DNA of 64,000 nucleotides from Variovorax sp. V93 (GCF_041154485.1 NZ_AP028670.1:992001-1056000), one strand, 5' to 3'. Positions 33,658-43,248 are shown, counted from the stretch's first letter. Notes: generated by a model from the letters alone, not told the origin. Translations and numbers: made by a program.

Positions 33658-34548
33658 TTGCTGAACACGACGCCGCAGGCCTTCGCTCCCCAGCAGGTGT
33701 TCGATGCCTGCGCCACGGTCCACTGCGAGGGCGCCTGCGCGCCTTCGCCGCGAGAGAGCAATCCGCGCTGCCTGCATGAACACGAGCTGCACCTGATCGG
33801 CGCGAGGCCTGCGCGCCTGCGCATCGGCGGCGGCACGGACCAGGAGACGCACAGCTTCGCGCCCGGCACCGTCGTGCTGCTCGGTCCGCGGCTGCCGCGC
33901 AGCCTTGCGTTCGAGCACCGCGCGTCCCCGGGCGGCGACGCCGCTGGCGCGCTGGTGCTGCGCTTCAGCGATGAGCTGCTGCGCCGCGGCATGGCGCTTT
34001 TTCCGGAGCTCGGCGATGCCGGCCCGCTGCTGGCGCGTGCGCGCCAGGGCGTGCAGTTCGTCGGCCTCGGCGCGGACACGCTCGCGCGCCTGCGCCGCAT
34101 CGAGACGCTGCGCGGGCTTGCGCGATTTTCCGAATTCATCGCACTGCTGAACGAGCTCGCGCAATGGCGCGACTACCGCCTGCTGGCCGATGTCTTCCTT
34201 GCCGATGCCGGCTTCGACGAGGACGGCCGGGCGCTGCGCATCCACAAGGCGATCGACTACATCCGCGACAACTATGCCGAGGCGCTGTCGCTGGCCGAGG
34301 TCGGCGCGATCGCAGGCATGCGCGAGAACGCGTTCTCGCGCAGCTTCCGCCGCGCCACCGGCCAGACCTTCACCGACTTCGTCAACGGCCTGCGCGTGGC
34401 CAGGGCCTGCCGCCTGCTGGCGTCGACGCGCCAGCAGGTGAGCAGCATCTGCTACGAGGTGGGCTTCAACAACATCTCGAATTTCAATCGGCACTTCCGC
34501 CGGATCAAGGGCATGACGCCGGGCGAATTCCGCGGCGGCCGGATGTGA
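33658..34548 (+). CDS. AraC-family transcriptional regulator
   Basis: A 296-residue regulator: N-terminal cupin-like sensor (HEHELHLIG, then FAPGTVVLLGPRLPRSL) and a C-terminal double HTH (about 200-296; SLAEVGAIAGMRENAFSRSFR and VSSICYEVGFNNISNFNRHFRR). The start is TTG 33658, supported by GGAGA seven bases before it. It lies 39 bases after the gluconokinase, but whether it acts on those genes is unknown. Confidence 0.85.
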   Translation: MLNTTPQAFAPQQVFDACATVHCEGACAPSPRESNPRCLHEHELHLIGARPARLRIGGGTDQETHSFAPGTVVLLGPRLPRSLAFEHRASPGGDAAGALVLRFSDELLRRGMALFPELGDAGPLLARARQGVQFVGLGADTLARLRRIETLRGLARFSEFIALLNELAQWRDYRLLADVFLADAGFDEDGRALRIHKAIDYIRDNYAEALSLAEVGAIAGMRENAFSRSFRRATGQTFTDFVNGLRVARACRLLASTRQQVSSICYEVGFNNISNFNRHFRRIKGMTPGEFRGGRM

Positions 34549-34677
34549 ACGCGGGCCGCGCCGGGCATCGGGGCACGCCGGTCCTCGCGTGCCTGGTACT
34601 TCGTCTCGCCATCGGCCAGGTGGTGGGGGTTCTCGAAGGCCGCGGCGTTGCGCTCGGACGTGGCCGCGCGAAGAAGC

Positions 34678-35193
34678 TCAGGACGCGGCCGCCGCCCGGC
34701 GAAACATGGTCCGCCGCGTGTTGCGGAAAGCCGGCCGCACGCGCGAACTCCAGGGCGTCGCGCGCACCGCCAGCCACGCGGGGCTGCCCAGGGCCCCGGG
34801 GTCCGCAAGGTCGTAGCAGGCGTAGTAGCGCGGCGAGCCCGCCAGGTCGATGTAGCGTGCGGCCCGGACGGTCCCGGGCACGGCGGCGAGGCCGGGCAGG
34901 TGCTCCTGCGCATACCAGGCATTGAGTTCGTCCTCGAGTTCGGGCAGCACGTCCGTCTCCACGACGTAGTGGTGCGTGGCGACGCGGCCGGCCGAGGCAC
35001 CCGGCACTTCCTGCAGGCAGGCGAGCCGCCGCCACCCGCCCACGCCGCCTTCCGCGGGCGGCTTGGGGCTCGAAACATAGAAATAGGCCAGGTGCCCGTC
35101 CACGGCCTGCCACGGTCGCGCTTCGCGCAGCCACGAACCTGCCAGCGGCCCCGCCACCGATGCGTCATGCCTGAGAAGCCAGAGGTCCTGCAT
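34678..35193 (-). CDS. Dimeric alpha/beta-barrel-like protein (DUF4286-like)
   Basis: A 171-residue protein with a segment LEDELNAWYAQEHLPGLAAVPGTVRAARY, the D/E-x-x-x-W-x-x-EHLP pattern of EthD/DUF4286-type ferredoxin-like folds. Its role is unknown; such proteins often assist small-molecule degradation. The ATG at 35193 has GAGG upstream; a TTG at 35211 overlapping the previous stop is an alternative. Last gene of the left-facing catabolic operon 38365-34678. Confidence 0.65.
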   Translation of the reverse strand: MQDLWLLRHDASVAGPLAGSWLREARPWQAVDGHLAYFYVSSPKPPAEGGVGGWRRLACLQEVPGASAGRVATHHYVVETDVLPELEDELNAWYAQEHLPGLAAVPGTVRAARYIDLAGSPRYYACYDLADPGALGSPAWLAVRATPWSSRVRPAFRNTRRTMFRRAAAAS

Positions 35194-35207
35194 TCGAATG
35201 GCCTCGT

Positions 35208-35741
35208 TCAATGCGCCACATTCAGCGCGACAAGCAGGCGCGACACCATGTTGTAGGCCGCCACGGTCGCCACGACTTCCACCACGCCCTTGGCGTCGAA
35301 GTGCTGCTGCACGCGGCCCATGAGTTCGTCCGGCACCACGACCTGCCGGGTCATGGCATCGGTCAGCTCCAGCACCAGGCGCTCGAGCGGCGCGAACACG
35401 CCGGACAGCACGTCCTGGCGCACCGCGTCGATCTTCTCGGCGCTCACGCCCGCCTTCTGCGCATGGGGCACGTGCGCGTCGTACTCGAAGCTTGCGCCGT
35501 TGAGCACCGCGACCCGCAGGATCATCAGCTCGCGAAGGTCGGCCGGCACGCCGGTCTGGTTGCGCACCGCCGTGAGCATGCGTTCCCAGCCCGAGGCGAT
35601 CGGCCCGCTGTTCAGCAGCACCTGGTAGAGCAGCGACACGCGGCCGCGCTCGGCCATGATGCGGGCTTCGACCTCGGCCAGTTTCGGATGGGTGCCGGGC
35701 TGCACGAGGGGTACGCGGATGGATGTGCTCGTCGTCATCAT
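35208..35741 (-). CDS. Carboxymuconolactone decarboxylase-family protein
   Basis: A 177-residue helical protein of the CMD family: ELMILRVAVLNGASFEYDAHVPHAQKAGVSAEKIDAV. The redox CxxC of AhpD members is replaced here (SFEYDAH), which points to a hydrolase/decarboxylase-like or unknown activity rather than peroxidase. The start overlaps the stop of the Bug gene (ATGA), showing coupling. A second cluster (52296) contains a similar protein, Cys-Asn-Ser-Pro-Phe in the same position. Confidence 0.82.
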   Translation of the reverse strand: MMTTSTSIRVPLVQPGTHPKLAEVEARIMAERGRVSLLYQVLLNSGPIASGWERMLTAVRNQTGVPADLRELMILRVAVLNGASFEYDAHVPHAQKAGVSAEKIDAVRQDVLSGVFAPLERLVLELTDAMTRQVVVPDELMGRVQQHFDAKGVVEVVATVAAYNMVSRLLVALNVAH

Positions 35742-36694
35742 TCGGCCCTGATGTTCTTGGCGCGGATCAGCTTGGCCCACTTCTCGGTGTCGCGCTTCTG
35801 GATGGCCGCGAGTTCCTGCGGGGTGGAGCCCACCGGCTCGGTGCCGGTCTTCAGCAGTTTCTCGCGCACCGCCGGGTCGGCCAGCGTGCGGCGCACCGCC
35901 TTGTTGACGGCCGCGACGATTTCCGGCGGCGTCTTCGCAGGCGCGAACAGCGCATACCAGTTGTTGGTGTCGACGCCCTGGATGCCTTGCTCTTCCAGCG
36001 TCTTCACCTCGGGCAGCGAAGGATGCCGCTTGCCCGACGCCACGCCGAGCGCCTTGAGCCGCCCGCCCTGCAGGTGTCCGAGCAGCCCCGGCACGTCGCC
36101 GAAGAAGCCGCTGATCTGGCCGCCCATCAGGTCCGTGATGGCGGGAGCGGCGCCCTTGTAGGGCACATGAAGCAGCTTCGCGCCGCTCGCATCGGCGAGC
36201 TGCTCGATCGCCAGGTGCGGAATGCTTCCGGTGCCGGAGGAGCCCATCGGCGTGGGATCGGCGCGCTTCTTCGTCGCGACCACGAACTCGGCCGCGTCCC
36301 GGGCCGGGTTGGCCTGCTGCGCCACCAGCAGCTCGACGTTGTTGACCACCAGCGAGACCGGCACGAAGTCGCGCTGCATGTCGTAGGGAAGCTTCTCGTA
36401 GAGCGAAGAATTGATGGCCGCCGCGCCCACGCTGGTGAACCACAGCGTGCTGCCGTCCGGCGCCGATTTCATGACATCGACGGCGCCGATCGCGCCATTG
36501 GCGCCCGGCTTGTTGTCGATGAGGACCGTGCGGCCCAGCTCCTTGCCGAGCCGTTCGGACAGGGTCCGCGCGACCGCGTCGACAGGGCCGCCCGATGTAA
36601 AGGAAACGACGATCCGCGTCGTCTTCGGCTGCGCGTGCACGGCGGGCATCGGCAGCGCGGCGAATGCCGCCGCGAGCAGGTAGCGCTTGATCAT
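35738..36694 (-). CDS. Bug/TctC-family solute receptor
   Basis: A 318-residue periplasmic receptor: signal peptide to VHAQ (about residue 22), then TTRIVVSFTSGGPVDAVARTL, LIDNKPGANGAIG and HVPYKGAAPAITDLMGGQ. It would bind the carboxylated substrate of the surrounding operon (amidohydrolase, SDR, CMD protein) for uptake. No TctAB membrane genes are nearby. Confidence 0.88.
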   Translation of the reverse strand: MIKRYLLAAAFAALPMPAVHAQPKTTRIVVSFTSGGPVDAVARTLSERLGKELGRTVLIDNKPGANGAIGAVDVMKSAPDGSTLWFTSVGAAAINSSLYEKLPYDMQRDFVPVSLVVNNVELLVAQQANPARDAAEFVVATKKRADPTPMGSSGTGSIPHLAIEQLADASGAKLLHVPYKGAAPAITDLMGGQISGFFGDVPGLLGHLQGGRLKALGVASGKRHPSLPEVKTLEEQGIQGVDTNNWYALFAPAKTPPEIVAAVNKAVRRTLADPAVREKLLKTGTEPVGSTPQELAAIQKRDTEKWAKLIRAKNIRAE

Positions 36695-36728
36695 GGATGT
36701 CTCCGTCTTTCTTGCAGGGGCTCGAGCC

Positions 36729-37529
36729 TCAGTCGCAGCGCGCGGTCATGCCGCCGTCGACGATCAGTTCGGTGCCGGTGATGAACCGGGCCTCGTCGCT
36801 CGCCAGGAACAGCACCGCGCTCGCGGTGTCGCGGCCGTCGCCCATGAAACCGAGCGGAATGCGCTTCTGGCGCTGGGCCAGCAGGGCATCGACGTTGCCG
36901 CCGGCGCGCTGTTTTGCCAGCCGCGTCTCGACCATCGGCGTGTGCAGCTGGCCCGGCACCACGCTGTTGACCCGCACGCCCTGCGCCGCGTGCTGGACCG
37001 CGATCACGCGCGACATCTGGATCACGCCGGCCTTGGTCGCGGCGTACGCGACCTGCGCACTGCCGGTCCAGCGCAGGCCCGAGGTGGAGGAAATGTTGAC
37101 GATCGATCCCGCACCCTTCGCAAGCATCGTGGGAAGCACGTGCTTGCAGGTGAGGAACACGCTCTTGAGGTTCACGTCGACCTGCAGGTTCCATGTTTCC
37201 TCGGCCAGTTCCACCGGCCCGCCTGCGGCCGAGCCGCCCACGTTGTTGACGAGGATGTCGATGGTGCCGTAGCTGTCCAGGCAGGCGGCCGCCATGGCCG
37301 CGACGCTCTCGTTGCTCGTGACGTCGCACAGCCATGGCGTGATCGATGCACGGGCCTCGCCGGCCAGCTCGAGCGTTTCTTCGAGCCGTGCGCGGTCGCG
37401 GTCCACCGCCAGCACCTTGGCGCCTTCCTCGGCCAGGCGCACGGCAATCGCGCGGCCATTTCCCCAGCCGGCGCCGACGCAGCCGGCGCCGGTCACGATG
37501 GCCACCTTGTTCTCGAAGCGCGGGCTCAT
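36729..37529 (-). CDS. Short-chain dehydrogenase/reductase
   Basis: A 266-residue classical SDR. The cofactor loop VAIVTGAGCVGAGWGNG has an extended glycine region. Further motifs are NNVGGSAAG, the catalytic Ser in NISSTSGL, Tyr-x3-Lys in YAATK and a C-terminal GTELIVDGGMT. It oxidises or reduces a hydroxyl or keto group with NAD(P). The start overlaps the amidohydrolase stop by four bases (ATGA), so they act together. Confidence 0.9.
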   Translation of the reverse strand: MSPRFENKVAIVTGAGCVGAGWGNGRAIAVRLAEEGAKVLAVDRDRARLEETLELAGEARASITPWLCDVTSNESVAAMAAACLDSYGTIDILVNNVGGSAAGGPVELAEETWNLQVDVNLKSVFLTCKHVLPTMLAKGAGSIVNISSTSGLRWTGSAQVAYAATKAGVIQMSRVIAVQHAAQGVRVNSVVPGQLHTPMVETRLAKQRAGGNVDALLAQRQKRIPLGFMGDGRDTASAVLFLASDEARFITGTELIVDGGMTARCD

Positions 37530-38365
37530 GGCTGGTCTCCAAATCGGTAGAGGCGTTGCGGGTTGTCGACCAGCAGCGCATGGCGCGCGGATTCGCTCGG
37601 CGCCATCTCGGCAATGAGGTCGACGAGCTGCTGTTCGTCGGGCACGGGGCCCGCGTGGTTGGGATGCGGCCAGTCGTTGCCCCACACCACCCGGTCGCCG
37701 AATTCCGCGACCAGCTTCCGCGCGAAGGGCAGGGCGTCGGCATAGGGCGGACCCTGCCGCGTGATGCGGTCCATGCCGCTCACCTTGACCCAGAAGTGTT
37801 CGTGGGCCATCAGCCCGAGCAGCGCGCGGAAGTCGGGCTGGTCCAGGCCCCGCGACGCATCGATGCGCCCGATGTGGTCGATCACCACCGGCGTCGGCGA
37901 ACGGCGCAGCGCCGGCGCCAGGTCCGTGAGCAGGGCCGGATCGCCGTGGATCTGCAGATGCCAGCCGAGCGGCGCAAAGCGGCCCGCGAGCGACAGCACC
38001 TCCTCGATGGGGGTGTGGCGGCCCAGGTGGCCCATGAAGTTGAAACGGACGCCGCGAAAACCCGCTGCGTCCAGGCGCCGGAGCTCCGCATCGCCGACGT
38101 GGGTCGGCAGCAGCGCGATGCCGCGGTAACTCGAAGGCCGCGCGGCGACCGCGTCTTCGGTGGCCCGGTTGTCGAAGCCATGGCAGGCCGACTGCACGAC
38201 CACGCAGCGCTGCAGCCCGAGCCGGTCGTTCAGCGCGTAGAGGGCTTCCTTCGGCGCATCGGCCCCGGGAACGAAGCTGGCGTCCTCGGCGTAGGGAAAT
38301 CGCGTGCGGGGCCCGAACACATGGCAATGGGCATTGCAGGCCCCGGAGGGGAGGGTGGAGGTCAT
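37526..38365 (-). CDS. LigI-like amidohydrolase (TIM-barrel lactonase type)
   Basis: A 279-residue amidohydrolase-2 family protein with the metal/active-site HxH (His13, His15 in NAHCHVFGP), HIGR near 164 and the catalytic Asp231 in WGNDWPHPN. This layout is that of 2-pyrone-4,6-dicarboxylate hydrolase (LigI) and related lactonases, so a lactone is a likely substrate; the exact compound is unknown. First gene of the left-facing operon, divergent from the LysR at 38436, which probably controls it. Confidence 0.85.
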   Translation of the reverse strand: MTSTLPSGACNAHCHVFGPRTRFPYAEDASFVPGADAPKEALYALNDRLGLQRCVVVQSACHGFDNRATEDAVAARPSSYRGIALLPTHVGDAELRRLDAAGFRGVRFNFMGHLGRHTPIEEVLSLAGRFAPLGWHLQIHGDPALLTDLAPALRRSPTPVVIDHIGRIDASRGLDQPDFRALLGLMAHEHFWVKVSGMDRITRQGPPYADALPFARKLVAEFGDRVVWGNDWPHPNHAGPVPDEQQLVDLIAEMAPSESARHALLVDNPQRLYRFGDQP

Positions 38366-38435
38366 GCATGCAGTTTCCCGGCTGCGGGCGGTATGCGTAA
38401 GGACGGCATCTCTATATCAGCTATGCTGCCTGGCT

Positions 38436-39329
38436 ATGGAACTGCGCCAGCTTCAGTATTTCGTCGCCGTGGTCGATGCGGGGAGCTTCAGCCGTGCGGC
38501 CGTGGTGCTCGACCTGGCGCAGCCCAGCTTGAGCAGGCAGATCGCGCTGCTGGAAGCGGACCTCGGGCAGCGGCTGCTGGTCAGAACCGGGCGCGGCGTG
38601 ACCCCCACGGATGCGGGCGAAGCCTTGCTGGTTCACGCGCGCGCCATGCTCGAGATCTCGCGCCGCGCGCGCGACGAGCTCGGCGAGATGGAGGAAAGCC
38701 CGGGCGGCCGGATCGTGGTCGGCATGCCGCCGCGGGTGGCCCTGGGCTTGAGCGCGCCCCTGATCCGGCGCTTCAGGCAGAGGTTCCCGCGCGCCGTCAT
38801 CACCGTGCTCGAAGGCCTGAGCGTGGCGCTGCGCGAATCGCTCGTCGCAGGGCGGCTGGACCTGGCGCTGCTCTTCGATCCCGCGCCCTCGGCCCAGCTT
38901 TCGTTCCAGCCGCTGATGCGCGAGAAGCTTTTGCTGGTGGCGCCGCCCAAAAGCAAGCTGCCGGCCCGCGTCGGCTTGCCGGCGCTCGCCAACTATCCCA
39001 TGGTGCTGCCCAGCGCGCCGAACGCGATCCGGCACTTGCTCGACTCGGTGCTGGGCCCGCGCGGTGTCGAGCTCCAGGTGCTCGCGGAGGTGGGTGCGGT
39101 GCGCACCGTTCTCGCGCTCGTCGCGACCGGCGTCGGATGCACGATCCTTCCGGAGAGCGCCTTGAGTGCCGCCGACGACGAGGCCCTGCCGCGCGCGCCG
39201 ATCGGGCCGCCCGCCATCTGGAATGCGCTGGTCCTCGCGACGCCGACGGCGCGCCCGGCCACCCGGCTCGTGCGTGGCACGGCGCAGCTGCTCCAGGAAC
39301 TGGATTTCCGGCGCCCCCAGGTCGAATAG
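38436..39329 (+). CDS. LysR-family transcriptional regulator
   Basis: A 297-residue LysR protein starting MELRQLQYFVAVVDAGSFSRAA, with a complete HTH and effector domain. It lies between a divergent amidohydrolase operon and a co-directional hydrolase/Bug pair, so it may control both. CAGCTATGC lies within 20 bases of its start; GGCATAGC occurs after its end (39337-39344), before the hydrolase gene. Confidence 0.9.
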   Translation: MELRQLQYFVAVVDAGSFSRAAVVLDLAQPSLSRQIALLEADLGQRLLVRTGRGVTPTDAGEALLVHARAMLEISRRARDELGEMEESPGGRIVVGMPPRVALGLSAPLIRRFRQRFPRAVITVLEGLSVALRESLVAGRLDLALLFDPAPSAQLSFQPLMREKLLLVAPPKSKLPARVGLPALANYPMVLPSAPNAIRHLLDSVLGPRGVELQVLAEVGAVRTVLALVATGVGCTILPESALSAADDEALPRAPIGPPAIWNALVLATPTARPATRLVRGTAQLLQELDFRRPQVE

Positions 39330-39398
39330 CCAACAGGCATAGCTGGTATAGGGCAAGATTGCTTACGGGCTGCGGCGGGCCCGCCGAGACTGCCGGTC

Positions 39399-40247
39399 AT
39401 GCCCACCGATACCCCACTCCATCCCGCCAGGCGCGAGCCGCCGGCGAGCAAGCTGCTCTCCTACCGGCCCCGGAATTCGAACGGAACAACGGTCGAGATC
39501 GAATTCCACGACCAGGGCGCCGGCCCGGTCATCTGCATCCTGCCTTCGCTCGCGCGCTCGGGGCGGGACTACGACGTGGTCGCGGACCTGCTGTGCGACG
39601 CCGGCTTCCGCGTGCTGCGGCCCGAGCCCAGAGGCGTCGGCCGCAGCCGCGGGCCGATGGAGAACCTGGACATGCACGATTTCGCGGGCGACGTGGCCGC
39701 GGTTCTCGACCATGCGCAAACCGGGCCGGTGGTCATCGTCGGCCATGCCTGGGGCAGCCAGCCGGCGCGTGCGCTGGCGGCCGATCGTCCGGACCTGGTG
39801 CGCGGCATCGTCATGGCAGCGGCGTCGGCGGGCAAGCTGCCGCCGGGCTCGACCGAGAGGCCGTACAGCCGCCTGCGCGACGCGATCGACGGCGCCGGGG
39901 ATCCGTCCCTCTCGCAGGCCGAACGCCTCGCCTGCCTGCGCAAGGCCTTCTTCGCACCCGGGCACGACCCGAGCGTGTGGCTCGACGGCTGGTTTCCGGC
40001 CGCGCACGAAGCGCAGGGCCGCGCGCGCGAGAACACGCCGATCGACGACTACTTCTCGGGTGGAAAGACGGCGCCGATCCTGGACCTGCAGGCCGAGCAC
40101 GACGCGGTCGTCATTCCCGATGTCATGCAGCCCCTGTTGGGCGAGCGGGTCACGGTCCGGGTCATCCGCGACGCGGGGCATGCGATGGCGCCCGAGCAGC
40201 CGCACGCCATGAGCGCGGCGATCGCCGAGTTCGCGCGCGGCATCTAG
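39399..40247 (+). CDS. Alpha/beta-hydrolase-fold protein with Ala at nucleophile position
   Basis: A 282-residue alpha/beta hydrolase. The fold markers are present (RPEPRGVGRSRGP; C-terminal DAGHAMAPEQP with the His), but the nucleophile elbow reads Gly115-His116-Ala117-Trp118-Gly119, so the usual Ser/Asp/Cys is missing. RutD-type proteins show a similar GHAxG elbow as I recall, so the protein need not be inactive. A close counterpart at 51388 has GHAYG. Co-directional with the Bug gene 24 bases downstream. Confidence 0.82.
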   Translation: MPTDTPLHPARREPPASKLLSYRPRNSNGTTVEIEFHDQGAGPVICILPSLARSGRDYDVVADLLCDAGFRVLRPEPRGVGRSRGPMENLDMHDFAGDVAAVLDHAQTGPVVIVGHAWGSQPARALAADRPDLVRGIVMAAASAGKLPPGSTERPYSRLRDAIDGAGDPSLSQAERLACLRKAFFAPGHDPSVWLDGWFPAAHEAQGRARENTPIDDYFSGGKTAPILDLQAEHDAVVIPDVMQPLLGERVTVRVIRDAGHAMAPEQPHAMSAAIAEFARGI

Positions 40248-40271
40248 AAATCCAAGAGAAGGAGACACAGC

Positions 40272-41252
40272 ATGCTGAAAAAGATCATTTCGCTGTCCAG
40301 GTTCGCGCTGCTGGGAGCTGCCGTCGCGGGCGCCCAGGTCTGCAGTGCGGACGACTATCCGAGCAAGCCCATCCGGATGGTCATTCCCTACACGCCCGGA
40401 GGCTCCATCGACACCGTGGGCCGCATGGTGGCCGACCAGCTGCAGCGGCAGCTGGGCCAGCCGATCGTCATCGAGAACACGCCGGGCGCCTCCGGGGTGC
40501 TCGGGTCGCTGAATGTCAGGAAGGCCAAGGCCGATGGCTACACCCTGCTGTTCAATGCATCGAGCCAGGTGTACCTGCCGCTCGTCCTCGCCAAGAAGAG
40601 CTATGACGCGGAGAAGGACTTCACCCCCGTGGGACAGATCGGCTACGTGCCGTTGATCGTGGCGGTCAACAACGATGTTCCGGCCAAGAACCTCGCCGAA
40701 TTCGCGGCGCTGGCCAGGGCGAACCCCGACAAGTACACCTGGGCGACCTCGGGCCTCGGGACCACGAGCCACCTCAGCGAGGAAATGATCAATCGCGCGC
40801 TGAAGCTCAGGATGGCGATCATTGCGTACAAGGGCGCGGTGCCGCAGCTGACCGACGTCATCGGGGGGCACGTCTCGGCGGCGGTGTCTCCGATGCCCGG
40901 CGTCCACTCTTTCGTGCAGGCCGGCCGCCTGCGCGCACTGGCTGTCACGAGCAAGACGCGGGTGCCGAGCATGCCCGAGGTTCCGACGGTCGCGGAAAGC
41001 GGCATCCCGGGCTTCGAGCTCCTCTCGTGGTACGGCATCTGGGGGCCGGCCCACATGCCGGCAGCGGTGGTCGACCGCCTGAACGCGGAAATTGCCAAGG
41101 CGGTCGACACGCCCGCGCTCAAGGCCAAATTTGCCGAGCTGTCCTTCATTGCGGCCAGGTCGAATCCCGCGCAGTTCCGCGAGCTGATCCGCGAGGACCT
41201 GTCGAAGATCGGCCAGGCGGTCAAGGAAGCCAACATCCGGATCGACTTCTAG
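40272..41252 (+). CDS. Bug/TctC-family solute receptor
   Basis: A 326-residue receptor: signal peptide (MLKKIISLSRFALLGAA, cut near VCSAD), then YPSKPIRMVIPYTPGGSID, VIENTPGASGVLG and IIAYKGAVPQLTDVIGG. Strong ribosome-binding site AGAAGGAGA before ATG 40272. Its stop overlaps the stop of the IclR gene by four bases (convergent). Confidence 0.88.
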   Translation: MLKKIISLSRFALLGAAVAGAQVCSADDYPSKPIRMVIPYTPGGSIDTVGRMVADQLQRQLGQPIVIENTPGASGVLGSLNVRKAKADGYTLLFNASSQVYLPLVLAKKSYDAEKDFTPVGQIGYVPLIVAVNNDVPAKNLAEFAALARANPDKYTWATSGLGTTSHLSEEMINRALKLRMAIIAYKGAVPQLTDVIGGHVSAAVSPMPGVHSFVQAGRLRALAVTSKTRVPSMPEVPTVAESGIPGFELLSWYGIWGPAHMPAAVVDRLNAEIAKAVDTPALKAKFAELSFIAARSNPAQFRELIREDLSKIGQAVKEANIRIDF

Positions 41253-42067
41253 CGGGCGCGCGAGGGCGGCGGCTCGGCCGCGAGCAGGACCGCCCTTGCC
41301 CGGTCGCGCAGGGCCAGCAACGGCCCCTTCAATTCCGCTTCGGTCTCCTGCATGCTGCCTGCCGTGGTGACGCTGACATTGAAGACATAGATGGGCCGCT
41401 GCGCCATGACGAGCGGCGCCGCCATGGCGACGACTTCCGGCTGCCAAGACGCCACGCAGTAGCCGCGCTCTTCGACACTCGCGATCGCGGCCTTGATCTC
41501 GTCGCGTAGGCGGCCCCATTCGGAGCGCCGCCCCGCCTTGAACCTTGCCATCAGCGCGCGGCGCTCGTCCTGCGGCGCCACGGCCAGGTAGGCCCTGCCG
41601 AGCGAGGTGAGCTCCATCGGCACGCGCTGGCCCGCAACCACGTTGCGCAGTGCGACTTTCCGGTTGTAGCGCACGGACTCCAGGTAGACCATCTCGTCCC
41701 GGTCGGGCGCGGCCAGGCCGACGTTGATGCGCATCTTTTCCGCCAGCGTCCGCATCAGCGGCGCCACCGCGTTCAGCACGGGCGAACCCGAGCGCATGGC
41801 GTGGCCCAGGCTCAGCACCGGCGCGGCCAGCCGGTAGGCCCGGCGGCTGCGGTCGTGCTCGAGCAGGCCGGTCTCGACCAGCGTTTGCGCGAGGCGGCTG
41901 ACCGTCGCGCGCGAGAGGCCGGTGCGCTCCGCGATCTCGCCGTTGCCCAGCAGGTCGGCGCCGGGGCGGAAGGCCCTCAGGATCTCGATGCCCCGCACCA
42001 GGGAGCGGTTCAGCAGCGGGTCTTCGTGGTGCTGGCGCCGGGGCGCGGGGTCTGCAGGAGCATGCAT
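41249..42067 (-). CDS. IclR-family transcriptional regulator
   Basis: A 272-residue IclR protein: winged HTH (LGNGEIAERTGLSRATVSRLAQTL, about 40-65), then an effector domain with NVGLAAPDRDEMVYLESVR. Divergent from a Bug/enoyl-CoA hydratase/acyl-CoA synthetase operon, which it probably controls; a palindrome lies in the spacer. Confidence 0.9.
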   Translation of the reverse strand: MHAPADPAPRRQHHEDPLLNRSLVRGIEILRAFRPGADLLGNGEIAERTGLSRATVSRLAQTLVETGLLEHDRSRRAYRLAAPVLSLGHAMRSGSPVLNAVAPLMRTLAEKMRINVGLAAPDRDEMVYLESVRYNRKVALRNVVAGQRVPMELTSLGRAYLAVAPQDERRALMARFKAGRRSEWGRLRDEIKAAIASVEERGYCVASWQPEVVAMAAPLVMAQRPIYVFNVSVTTAGSMQETEAELKGPLLALRDRARAVLLAAEPPPSRAR

Positions 42068-42107
42068 GGCAAGGTGGGAGAGGTGTGCCGGCGGAGCCTA
42101 TCTCAAA

Positions 42108-42122
42108 TTCCATGCAATGGAA
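42108..42122. promoter_or_regulatory. Palindrome, probable IclR operator
   Basis: TTCCATGCAATGGAA: 6-base arms around GCA, 41 bases upstream of the IclR start and about 115 before the divergent Bug gene. Size and symmetry suit IclR-family operators. Confidence 0.5.
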
Positions 42123-42236
42123 ATGTGGGGATGCGCGGCGGCGCCCGCGTCCCTAAGCTTGGACCCGTCGATGAGAAGAGCCGCAGCGCCGCCCTCGATG
42201 CCTGCCTTCTCACATTTCTTTTGACGGAGACAAACC

Positions 42237-43235
42237 ATGCAGAACCCGATGACGCTGGCACGCGCCAGGCATGCCATCCTTCTTTCGCTGGCCTGCGCGG
42301 TCGGCGGCCTCGTCGCGATGCCGGCGCGCGCGGCCTTTCCCGACAAGCCGATCAAGCTCGTGGTGCCGTTCGCACCCGGCGGCGGCACCGACCTGGTGGC
42401 CCGCACCATGGCCATCGCGATGGGGCAGGAGCTGGGGCAGCCCGTGATCATCGACAACAAGCCCGGCGCGGGCACGATCATCGGCACGGACGCGGTGGCC
42501 AAGAGCGCACCCGATGGCTACACGATGGTGATGGCAACCGTGGCGCACGTCGTGAACCCGAGCCTCCAGCCCAAGCTCCCGTACAACCACGAGAAAGCCT
42601 TTGCGCCGGTCATGCTGGTAGGCATCTCGCCGAACGTGCTGGTGGTTCGCGCCGACAGCCCGCTCAAGTCGGTGAAGGACCTGATCGATGCGGCCAGGGC
42701 CCATCCGGGCAAGCTGTCCTTTGCGTCGCAGGGCGCGGGCACCTCGGCCCACCTGGCCGGCGAACTCTTCAAGAATCTCACCAAGACCGACATCACCCAC
42801 ATCCCGTACCGCGGTGCCGGCCCCGCCATCACCGACCTGCTAGGCGGACAGGTCGACGTGATGTTCGCGACCGCCGCGGCGGTGGGCAGCTTCGTCGAGA
42901 GCGGCAAGCTGCGCGCGCTGGCCGTGACGACCGCCGCGCGATCCGCGGCCCACTCGCTCGCAAAGGTGCCGACGATCGCGGAGAGCGGCGTGCCGGGCTA
43001 TGTCGCAGACAGCTGGTACGGCCTGTACGCGCCCGCCGGCACCCCGGCCGACGTGATTGCGCGCCTGAATGCCGCGGCGAAGAAGGCCGTGCAGACGGAC
43101 GCCTTCCGCAAGCGGGTGGAGTCCGAGGGCCTCGTCATCAACGGCGGCTCGCCGCAGGACTTCGACAGGTACGCCAAGGGCGAGGAAGCGCGCTGGCGCA
43201 AGGTGGTCAAAGAAAACAACATCACGGCCGAATGA
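42237..43235 (+). CDS. Bug/TctC-family solute receptor
   Basis: A 332-residue receptor with a Sec signal (cut after ARAA, about residue 33), FPDKPIKLVVPFAPGGGTD, VIIDNKPGAGTIIG and HIPYRGAGPAITDLLGGQVD. It leads an operon with enoyl-CoA hydratase, acyl-CoA synthetase and MmgE/PrpD, so its ligand is probably an organic acid that is activated to a CoA ester. Confidence 0.88.
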   Translation: MQNPMTLARARHAILLSLACAVGGLVAMPARAAFPDKPIKLVVPFAPGGGTDLVARTMAIAMGQELGQPVIIDNKPGAGTIIGTDAVAKSAPDGYTMVMATVAHVVNPSLQPKLPYNHEKAFAPVMLVGISPNVLVVRADSPLKSVKDLIDAARAHPGKLSFASQGAGTSAHLAGELFKNLTKTDITHIPYRGAGPAITDLLGGQVDVMFATAAAVGSFVESGKLRALAVTTAARSAAHSLAKVPTIAESGVPGYVADSWYGLYAPAGTPADVIARLNAAAKKAVQTDAFRKRVESEGLVINGGSPQDFDRYAKGEEARWRKVVKENNITAE

Positions 43236-43248
43236 ACGGAGAAATCGA

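Noticed and set aside
32010..33779. Long frames overlapping the gluconokinase and many other high-GC genes
   Set aside because: Arg/Pro/Ala-rich shadows typical of GC-rich DNA; the gene in the accepted frame has full family motifs.
31546..34494. 982-residue antisense frame
   Set aside because: Runs opposite to permease, kinase and AraC genes; composition is that of antisense high-GC coding DNA.
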